From Tritrichomonas musculus (taxonomy: Eukaryota > Parabasalia > Tritrichomonadida > Tritrichomonadidae), in contig JAPFFF010000015.1 of the NCBI GenBank assembly GCA_039105265.1, positions 2,914,001-2,978,000 of the forward strand: a stretch of DNA of 64,000 bases, read 5' to 3'. Numbering within the stretch: the first letter of the stretch is position 1; every line of letters starts with the position of its first letter. A program made the position numbers and the translations under genes. Below are positions 20,776 through 28,085 of the stretch, one piece after another. The notes below the pieces were generated by a model. That model was not told where the DNA came from, ran no database searches, and was given only the letters and a program-made list of their open reading frames with translations.

Positions 20776-21724
20776 CTGTTATTGAGCTTGTTAAATATGA
20801 AAATGAAATGATTGATTTTATTGTATTTTTATTTTCGTGAATTTTTTTTTCGATGTTTCGTAATGTTTGAATATCTTCAGTTGTTCAATTATTTTCTTAT
20901 TAAAAAAAATGTTTATATATGTAATAAATCAAAATTAATATATATTTTTATATAAAGTTTCATTTGCTTTCTTTAAAGTTGAAATATGAGCAATATATGT
21001 GGATTCAAGGGTAATGTTACTTTTGAATAGAAACGTTATGAATCATTTCTTTTAATTTTTGATCGTATCTTAATTTGTTCTTACTCAAATACCGTTTTTT
21101 TAAATTACTAATCTTTTCCTGAACATTTTTTTAATATTTGTTATTCATTTAATGCAATAAAAATATACAAATTTCGATTTAATCTTTTTCAATAAAATTT
21201 TTTTTTCGTATTGAAATTCACAAGAATATCAAATATGATATCATTCTACATCATATCAAATATATGATATGAAATTTAAGATAATACATTTTATTTTGAA
21301 AATGAGTAAATTAGAAAGTGAATCATTAAAAAGCTACATTGTAAAATAATAATTTTATAAATATATTTTATCATCATTTTGATAAAAAAATTATTTAATA
21401 TAAAACAAATTAGTTTTATCATTAATACTGTTTTTAATTGAAATTTTGATAGTTTTATCAATTAATCAACTAGATTAATCAAATAATCTGAATCATACAA
21501 AGTTGATTATTAATAATGAAAGAAATTGAAATATCATATATTATAATTCTTCTTTTTAAACCGTAATTCTTCAAAATATATTTATTTTATCTAAATTTGT
21601 TTTCTACTAACAAGATTGTTTTATGATAATAAAAGATAACTAATAGAAAACAATCTTTTATAAAGGTATATGTATTTCTTTTGCCTAATATAGATTTTTA
21701 TAAATAAACTCAGGATATAACTAA

Positions 21725-21776
21725 AATTTTGGAGAGGTACGGACAAGGTGAAGTGAAATAGATTCTCTCCAAAATT
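21725..21776. other. Hairpin with perfect 12-bp stem
   Basis: AATTTTGGAGAG (21725-21736) pairs exactly with CTCTCCAAAATT (21765-21776). The 28-base loop is unusually GC-rich for the region (GTACGGACAAGGTG). Part of it, AGAGGTACGGAC (21733-21744), reappears inverted with one change at 22890-22901. Confidence 0.6.
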
Positions 21777-22336
21777 GGTATACAATCATTATTTTTTATA
21801 AGGATTAAGAATATATATTAATTTTATTAAATTTCGTTCCGCCGATGCAGCTGTTGATTATTACATTTTTTTTTTTTTTTTTCTGAGAAAAAAATGTGTA
21901 AACTATTGAATATTTTTTATCTATTCGTAAACTATTGAAAAAGATAAATTGACTAATAAATCTCTAATTTTTTCGTTTAAAATGATAAAAATGTTATATT
22001 TTTATTTTATATGTTATTTAAAAATATTTATATCATTCATAATCCACATAACTTCAAAATTGGATGAAAAAGTATTCAATTTTCAATTTTTTAAAAAATG
22101 AGAAAAAAAATTTAGAAGATTTTATATAAAAAAGTACTAAAAAAATTATTAATTTTTTTAAATTATTATTATTTATTTAATTTAAAATTTATATATCGAA
22201 TATTATTATCACTTTTCTATATTAATTAAAAAGATAAAGATTATTTTAATTATTCTCTCAAAATAAAATAATTCAAATATTAAATAGATATTTCAATTAT
22301 ATTCAAAATGAAATAAATTTTCTTAACTAATAAATT

Positions 22337-22447
22337 GATCTCCACAGCTGAACCATAAATGAAATAAATGAAATGAAAAAAAATTTCTGAACAAATAAAT
22401 TGATCGGAAAAATTAATACAAAAATCGATCTCCACAGCTGAACCATA
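22337..22447. repeat. Direct repeat, 90 bp apart
   Basis: GATCTCCACAGCTGAACCAT occurs at 22337-22356 and again at 22427-22446, the next base also matching. Surrounding AAATAAATTGATC-like sequence is also partly duplicated. Confidence 0.8.
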
Positions 22448-22694
22448 GGAATTTATTAATATCATTAATTAGAAATATTTTTATTATAGCAAGTATCAAA
22501 ACTATATAAGAGTGAATGAATCAAAAATATTAGTTCTATAATGTATTTGCCAAAATAAAAAATCAAAAAAATCAATTGAAATACAATTTTCTCATAATAT
22601 ATATAATTTTGACAAAATTAAAGTTTATAATAAATATAGTAATATAATATAATTTTATATATTATACATTGTTTTTTTCATGCGTTGCGCATAT

Positions 22695-22763
22695 GTCGAG
22701 ATAGCTGTTTTTCAACGGATGATTTAAATTTTATTTTTAGACGCCAATATCTAGCATCTCGAC
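22695..22763. other. Inverted repeat GTCGAGAT / ATCTCGAC
   Basis: GTCGAGAT (22695-22702) and ATCTCGAC (22756-22763) are exact reverse complements. A small ATGCG/CGCAT palindrome sits directly upstream (near 22680-22692). Confidence 0.5.
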
Positions 22764-23159
22764 TTAAAAATAGATTTATATAAATATTTAAATATTATAA
22801 AATAATATGCAATAAGTATATTATATATATATTCTTATATTTCAAAAGATATAAATAATTTAATATTTCAAAATATAAGTGAAGTCAGCGTCCGCACCTC
22901 TGAAATTTCATAAATTATTTATTGTTGAAATTCGATGAAAATCATTGCGATTTAAAATTGGATTAAAAAATATTTTAGATTTGAAATTCTATTTACAAAA
23001 TCTATAGATTTAAAAATGATATAGTATAAATTAATTCAAATATTTTGAATTTTTCAAAGCTACATTTTTTATTTCATTTGAAATATCGGATGTTTTTTCA
23101 CAATATTTAATATCTCACAAAAATTGAAAGAAAAAATAAAATATTCAAAAAAATTGATT

Positions 23160-23165
23160 TCATTT
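23160..23165 (+). promoter_or_regulatory. Inr-like TCATTT before the proline-rich gene
   Basis: TCATTT, 14 bases before the ATG at 23174, fits the trichomonad Inr. It is the main support that the small ORF is expressed. Confidence 0.5.
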
Positions 23166-23173
23166 GATAAATA

Positions 23174-23374
23174 ATGGCTTATTGGCCACCCCCACCTCCT
23201 CCACCATATGGATATCCACCACCACCGCCACCTTATGGATACCCACCTCCACCCCCTCCTCCATATGGATATCCACCTCCTCCATATGGATACCCTCCTC
23301 CACCTCCCCCACCGCCGCCACCACCACCACCTCCTCCACCAGGTGGACTTCGATTAGTATGGAGGATTCTATAA
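23174..23374 (+). CDS. Small proline-rich protein with PPPPYGYP repeats
   Basis: 66 residues. After MAYW the protein is almost entirely Pro, with four YGYP units spaced by 4-7 prolines, then a run of about 16 prolines and a short tail (GGLRLVWRIL). Pro codons mix CCA, CCT, CCC and CCG, so the tract is not a simple DNA slippage product of one triplet, which argues for selection on the protein. Overlapping plus-frame 23164-23379 is a shadow. Poly-Pro/YGYP tracts commonly bind profilin, SH3 or WW domains; a role in actin regulation or as a ligand peptide is inference. There is no signal peptide. An Inr-like TCATTT precedes it. It could also be a recently formed repeat peptide without function. 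Confidence 0.55.
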   Translation: MAYWPPPPPPPYGYPPPPPPYGYPPPPPPPYGYPPPPYGYPPPPPPPPPPPPPPPPGGLRLVWRIL

Positions 23375-24016
23375 ATTAGAAATTTTTCTATGAATTGTAA
23401 ATAGAATTCATATATACATAATCCTTCTCAAGAAAGCTTTTTTGTGAAGTATTGGAAGTAATTTATTATATTGATTTTACTAAACATATTAATATAATAT
23501 TTATTACTCAATTTTTCATTTGGTTATCTCTCCAAATCAAATTCGCCAAATTCACCTATAAATCTGGTATTTTTTTTTTTTAATTTCATCTTCCTACGTT
23601 GATGATTTGTTGATTTGTAAATCCTGAGGGAAGCCCATAATTATTGAAATTGACAAGAGGCGGTGTTGATTTCAATTTCAGCATACACATTTTCAAAAAT
23701 ATGGGAAGTCCATTGATGAGGATGTCAGATTGGATTGGCATTACTTTGCAAGCATTTTTCTCTATTTTCATCATTTGAATTTCCAGTGATTTCAATCAAA
23801 TTGCAATGTGTTGGATTATATAGCATTCGTCTAAAAAATATTGAAAAATTCAAATATTGAATATCTCTCTTTATCAGTTGGTTGAACTGATTTACTTAGC
23901 ATGAACCATTAAATTTGTGTTCCTCAAAATTGAATATTCCATTTCTCCATGGATTTTAATGATGTTTATTTTATTTTCAATGTTAATATTATTATATTTA
24001 AAAAGAATCAAAAAAA
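23375..24016. other. Intergenic, possible eroded coding remnant
   Basis: The minus-strand ORF 23586-23795 and an overlapping frame up to about 23850 give peptide-like text in two frames, with stops (e.g. NLIEITGNSNDENREKC). This suggests a frameshifted remnant, but no family is recognised. Confidence 0.35.
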
Positions 24017-24092
24017 TGGTTGTTGTGGGAGTCGAACCCACGTCAAACCTGATTTTAAGTCAAGTGCCTTTGGCCGCTCGGTCCAAACAACC
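24017..24092 (-). tRNA. tRNA-Leu (anticodon TAA)
   Basis: On the minus strand the gene runs from 24092 to 24017. The acceptor stem GGTTGTT pairs with AACAACC and discriminator A follows. The anticodon stem CTTGA/TCAGG holds loop CTTAAAA, so the anticodon is TAA (codon TTA, Leu). The T stem GTGGG/CCCAC has loop TTCGACT, and the B box GGTTCGACTCC is near consensus. The A-box region TGGACCGAGCGG has one base more than usual. The variable region (about 6 nt) is short for a class II tRNA. No intron. A Pol III terminator-like T-run (minus) lies just beyond 24017. Confidence 0.9.
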
Positions 24093-24542
24093 TCTTTGCT
24101 TATTTCATTAAAATATTTTTTTAATAAGACTTACATTTCAACTAATTATATTAAATAATAGAAAAAAAAATTGATTATTTATTTGGAAAGTTTTTGGATT
24201 TTTATGCAATTCAGAATTTTTATTTCTGAATATTTATTTAATATTTGAATTTTTCAAAGAAATAAGTGAATATTTATTTCTGAAATCGATGACTGTATAA
24301 ATTCATAATTTTTAATTGATGCTAATTCAGAATTTTGTATAAATCCAATATTTGGATTTTGTTTCCAAATATGAAATGCACTAAAACCGAATGCTTTTAC
24401 ATAACTTATGAAATCAGTATAATATTATTTTCCAAATTCATTTATTCAATTTTCCTAAAGGAGTATATTATTTGATCTGTTAATTTAAATTAAAAAGGAT
24501 AGAATAATCAGGTAAAAAAATGAGTTTGAATTTTATTTTAAC
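24093..24542. other. Intergenic
   Basis: AT-rich, with repeated TATTTATTTCTGAA-like words at 24210-24285. No gene. Confidence 0.5.
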
Positions 24543-25092
24543 TTAAAAATCATATTTTTTCAGATTTAACATTATTTGATCAAATGAATCACTATCTTCG
24601 TTTTTTTCAATATCTGATGAATCTGACTTTAATGGGGATCCATTAAATAACATAAGATTTTTATTATGGAAAATATTTAATTGATGGTTTCTTTTTGTTA
24701 ACTGGCACTTGAACTTTCCAGCATTATAATTATCAAATTTTGATTTTATTGTTAACATTTATTTTAATTGGTTCTACACTGCAGTCAGATGTTCTTTTAA
24801 TAATTGGCTCATAAAGTTGGATGTCTGTTTGTGTTTGAACTGATTTTAACACTTTTTTTGGTTTGAACAGTGATTCTGAAACTGAATTTATTTGTAGAAG
24901 CAGCTGCTGGAGGTAATCAATTGTTTGTGAGTTAACAGTGATTGTTTTTCGCGTAACTTCCATTTCTTCCAATTTTAATTTCTGTTCTTTTGCATTGTAA
25001 TGATGACGCTCAAACTGTCGATTTTGATATTTTGTTGTTTTTTCTTTGTTAGTCATTATGTTTTGTTTTTGCTTCTGCTCAGTAGCATGCAT
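24543..25092 (-). pseudogene. Hypothetical coiled-coil protein gene with one frameshift
   Basis: Two minus ORFs overlap by 26 bases: 24733-25092 (119 residues, Lys/Gln/Glu-rich start, then DYLQQLLLQINSVSESLF and KSVQTQTDIQLYEP) and 24543-24758 (71 residues, ends FDQIMLNLKKYDF). Both have normal codon composition and the second would continue the first directly, so this is probably one gene of about 185 codons with a single shift in an AATAAAATCAAAA stretch. It could be a true mutation, a sequencing error or a ribosomal slip. An Inr-like TTTCATAAG is 10-15 bases before the upstream ATG, indicating a live promoter. No domain recognised beyond a probable coiled coil. Confidence 0.5.
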
Positions 25093-25217
25093 TATTCTTA
25101 TGAAATACGTTTATAATAATTTCATGAAATTATTATACCCCGAACTTCTTCATCTTTTTGTTTTCAAAAAGTTGGTTGCTGTGAAAAAGTTTCAAAACAA
25201 GGATAATCTTTGTCGAT

Positions 25218-25285
25218 TTGAATAATATTGAAAATTCGGTCTTCGATAATTGTTCATCATTAGAACATATAAATATTCCTTCTAC
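25218..25285 (+). pseudogene. BspA-like LRR_5 remnant
   Basis: The reading NNIENSVFDNCSSLEHINIP is a textbook LRR_5/BspA repeat (x-I-x-x-x-V/A-F-x-x-C-x-S-L-x-x-I-x-I-P). The flanking frames are closed. One repeat of a lost BspA-like gene. Confidence 0.65.
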
Positions 25286-25495
25286 ATTACCTTTAAATAT
25301 GCTCCAAAATTTTCTTTCTTCTGTTATTATCAAGATATATTATATTATTATACATAAATTTGAAGATCATATGATAAATATAAAATGTATCTCATCTTTT
25401 GATATAGTAGATATAGTATAAAAGATAAAATAAGGTATTAAAAGCCTTTTTTGCCAAAATTACTCTTTATTGTTAAATTTTGAAATTATGATGTT

Positions 25496-26815
25496 TCATT
25501 TCTTATGCATTAAATTATTGATTTCTTGGGATTGTTGAGCAATTGTTTGTTGAAGGGTCATTATAGTTTTTTGTTGAACAATAAATAATTCGTTTTGATC
25601 ATTTAACATTTGTTTTAGCTCTTTTGCTTTGCCTTCATCCTCTTTTTTAATTTGTTCTAATGTCTCCGCTTTTATTGTCTTAACTAATAATGCTTCGAGC
25701 TCAATAATAGCCTGTTGAGATAAATCATGGATTTCATCTGTTAATAATTGTTGGCCTCTATTGAATTTTAAAACTTTAGTAAAAAATGAGTCAATCAATT
25801 CAAATTCATTCAAGCTTTTTAAATCTTCTTCATATTGTTGATTATTTGGAAAACACTTTTTAATAATTGTTACAAAATCATCAGCACAACTGTATTTTTG
25901 CTTTAAAATTTCATGCATTTTACTAATAATTTTAAATATTTCATCTGATTTTTCTTCTTTTATAAATTCACATCGTATTTTGGTCCAAATTAATTGAATT
26001 TTCCTCAAAAACATTTGAGATTTATTATAGTTAACATCATCAATAACATGAAGAGAATATTGTCTTAATGATGCTTTAAAGTCAGGATGAATAATTAGAT
26101 CTTTTTTTATGAAATCAATTAATTGATATTTATCATTAAATACTTTAAATTTATTTCTATTATCCCTTTGAAATCGTTGATAATTAAAAGACCCTTGTTC
26201 ACATTTATTAAGTACATAATTTATTTGGTTGCATTCCATATTCATATATTTGTTGTAATCTTCACAATCTCTCCTATCTCTTGAATTAACAAGACCAACG
26301 CTATGTTCTATTTTACTTGAGAATACTTCTCTGAGTTGCAAGAACGCTTGAGTATAATCATATTCATCACTTATTTCCGAGTCACAAGATGGCACAGCAA
26401 GTAATATTTTGAATTTGTCATTATATCTTATTTTCTTTAAAGAATTCAAAAAAAATGAATTGATGATTTCTTGTGGAAATTCATTATATTTGTTTATAGT
26501 TGGTAGTTCATATAAAATTATTTCTTCGTATTCAAAAAAAGTGATTGTGGGTTCTTTTATTTCATATTTTTCTTTTGAGTGAAATTCGAAATCCTCCTCT
26601 TCATCTAGGTATCTATATTGTTTCTCTGTTCGACAATCGAGAAACAAACTTTTTCCATTCAACATGCCTCCTATTAGGATAATATTAACAAGATTTGGGG
26701 TAGATTTTGGTAATTCTTCTAGTTTTGATTTCAAATTTGAAAAGATTTTTAAGAAATCAAAATTGCATTTCTGATCATTAATATCATTACTATTAATAGT
26801 TATTATTGAATTCAT
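25496..26815 (-). CDS. P-loop (GTPase-like) protein with C-terminal coiled coil
   Basis: 439 residues from the preferred start at 26815; the longer ORF to 26911 adds 32 residues of unlikely sequence. The Inr-like TCATTTTC at 26828-26821 (minus) sits just upstream of this Met. A Walker A motif GGMLNGKS (49-56) follows a hydrophobic β-strand (VNIILIG). IILYELPT stands where DxxG would be, KILLAVPSC gives the next strand, and SVGLVNSRDRR takes the place of the N/TKxD strand. The arrangement resembles AIG1/septin-type GTPases, but the base-specificity motif is not canonical. The second half is helical, ending in about 80 residues of Gln/Glu/Lys-rich coiled coil. Nucleotide binding is likely, GTP is not certain. 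Lineage-specific family, probably a cytosolic assembly or membrane-remodelling NTPase by analogy only. Confidence 0.6.
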   Translation of the reverse strand: MNSIITINSNDINDQKCNFDFLKIFSNLKSKLEELPKSTPNLVNIILIGGMLNGKSLFLDCRTEKQYRYLDEEEDFEFHSKEKYEIKEPTITFFEYEEIILYELPTINKYNEFPQEIINSFFLNSLKKIRYNDKFKILLAVPSCDSEISDEYDYTQAFLQLREVFSSKIEHSVGLVNSRDRRDCEDYNKYMNMECNQINYVLNKCEQGSFNYQRFQRDNRNKFKVFNDKYQLIDFIKKDLIIHPDFKASLRQYSLHVIDDVNYNKSQMFLRKIQLIWTKIRCEFIKEEKSDEIFKIISKMHEILKQKYSCADDFVTIIKKCFPNNQQYEEDLKSLNEFELIDSFFTKVLKFNRGQQLLTDEIHDLSQQAIIELEALLVKTIKAETLEQIKKEDEGKAKELKQMLNDQNELFIVQQKTIMTLQQTIAQQSQEINNLMHKK

Positions 26816-26820
26816 TATTA

Positions 26821-26828
26821 GAAAATGA
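26821..26828 (-). promoter_or_regulatory. Inr-like TCATTTTC deciding the start of the P-loop protein
   Basis: Lies 6-13 bases upstream of the ATG at 26815 (minus strand), the normal trichomonad distance. It argues against the longer ORF start at 26911. Confidence 0.5.
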
Positions 26829-27307
26829 AATGAAATTAAAAGGCTGGAATCAAATTGGAAAATTTTGAAAAAATGACAAAAAATAATATCATGCCAAATT
26901 TGGGCATACATAAGTTAAATTGAAATATTTAGTATTTTATTTTACCTCATTAAATATTTGGGTGAGGAGATAAATTTTTTTTTAATTTTTGTTGGTTTTA
27001 TTTATTATTATTATTTGTTGATTATATTTTTTTCCACCATTCAATTTCTTTATATTTATGCCAAATCCAAAATTTTATCTCTAATATCAGTAGAGGACAA
27101 TATAGAACAGTCTCTTTCTTAAAAAAAAACTATGGTTATCAATAAAAAAAAATGCAATTTTTATAGAAAATTATCATTTTTTATAAATTTAGGTTTATTT
27201 GGAAATGATTAGTTTATTGTTAAAATGCATTTTTAATGTAAAAGTTTTTAATATTGAAAAATTTAACTTTTTTATGTGAACATGACTTTTCAACAATAAA
27301 ATTGAAT

Positions 27308-27467
27308 GGTTTATATTTAGTATTTTATATTAGCTAATAGAAAAATCAACCTCACAAGGAATTCCTCCAAAGACTCGTTGTTTTTGGACCAAAAAGAAAT
27401 CTAAATTACCCAAATCTTATATTAGCTAATAGAAAAAATCAACCTCACATGGTTTATATTTAGTATT
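27308..27467. repeat. Two modules repeated in swapped order
   Basis: Module X, GGTTTATATTTAGTATT, is at 27308-27324 and 27451-27467. Module Y (starts TTATATTAGCTAATAG, ends CAACCTCACA) is at 27325-27356 and 27417-27449. The order is X-Y-spacer-Y-X, all in the same orientation, as from two overlapping duplications. Confidence 0.7.
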
Positions 27468-27471
27468 GAAT

Positions 27472-27489
27472 ATTCTACAATTGTAGAAT
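27472..27489. other. 18-bp perfect palindrome
   Basis: ATTCTACAATTGTAGAAT is self-complementary. The half AATTGTAGAATAG recurs near 27876, outside the right arm of the inverted repeat below. Confidence 0.75.
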
Positions 27490-27612
27490 AGATTGCTAAT
27501 TTAGATAAGATTACTAATTTCAGATTGCTATTTCCAAATTATCATTTTCTGATTGTTATTCTCAAGTGGTTATCCGCAAATTACTTATTCTGACGCCATT
27601 TATTCTCAGACT

Positions 27613-27662
27613 ACTTGTTCTCAGGATGTTATATGCTGTTTTCAATTTCCCTGAGAACAAGT
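27613..27662. other. Hairpin with perfect 13-bp arms
   Basis: ACTTGTTCTCAGG (27613-27625) and CCTGAGAACAAGT (27650-27662) are exact reverse complements, inside the foldback element. Confidence 0.7.
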
Positions 27663-27704
27663 AATTTCAATTAATCAAGATTCGATATCAAAAGAATAAA
27701 ATGT

Positions 27705-27809
27705 TTGGATCTTTTTGCCAAAGACTCTGATGGAAATAATGGATTACATCTTGCATGCCAAAACAGTGATCTTTCGTTTGTTGAATTCTTCAAATTGGAA
27801 ATCATGAAA
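27705..27809 (+). pseudogene. Single ankyrin-repeat remnant inside the foldback element
   Basis: The open stretch reads LDLFAKDSDGNNGLHLACQN followed by SDLSFVEFFKLEI, a clear ankyrin repeat (D-G-x-x-x-L-H-L-A-C). No start or flanking repeats. Confidence 0.65.
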
Positions 27810-28085
27810 ACAAAATTAGAAATAGCAATCTGAAATTAGTAATCTTATCTACATATAAAGAAGTCATATCATAATTGTAGAATAGTTGATAATAAACTGT
27901 TTTCAATCTGATAGGAACATAACTTTTTGAAAAGAAAGCTAAATTTTTTTAAATAAAAGTGCATTTAAATACATCCAAGTGCCATTTGTCACTTTAATAA
28001 TTTTTTAATACGAAAAAATAATATAATAATAATGGTTGGATAAAAAAAATTATTTAATTGGCTTTATTTAATAAAAAAATTGGAT

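Larger units (their letters stand above)
20776..23159. other. Long AT-rich intergenic region
   Basis: 2.4 kb without a supportable gene. Separate entries cover a 12-bp-stem hairpin, a direct repeat and a second inverted repeat. The 61-codon minus ORF at 22280-22465 merely spans the direct repeat and is not called. Confidence 0.5.
27503..27850. mobile_element. Foldback-type element with 32-bp perfect inverted arms
   Basis: The left arm (27503-27534, beginning AGATAAGATTACTAATTT) is the exact reverse complement of 27819-27850. The 284-bp interior contains a 13-bp hairpin and an ankyrin-coding remnant. Palindromic AATTGTAGAAT sequences lie outside both arms, so the element may extend to about 27465-27893. 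No transposase and no clear target duplication, so its mobile nature is inferred from symmetry. Confidence 0.5.
26829..28085. other. Intergenic region rich in direct and inverted repeats
   Basis: No intact gene. Holds a shuffled direct repeat (27308-27467), a palindrome, a 32-bp inverted repeat and an ankyrin remnant, listed separately. Confidence 0.6.

Noticed and set aside
22280-22465. Minus ORF with repeated YGSAVEI
   Set aside because: The repeated peptide comes only from the 90-bp-spaced direct DNA repeat. No other coding sign.
23586-23795. Possible PIF1/Helitron helicase remnant in minus strand
   Set aside because: Considered because of two-frame peptide text, but none of the helicase motifs are present.
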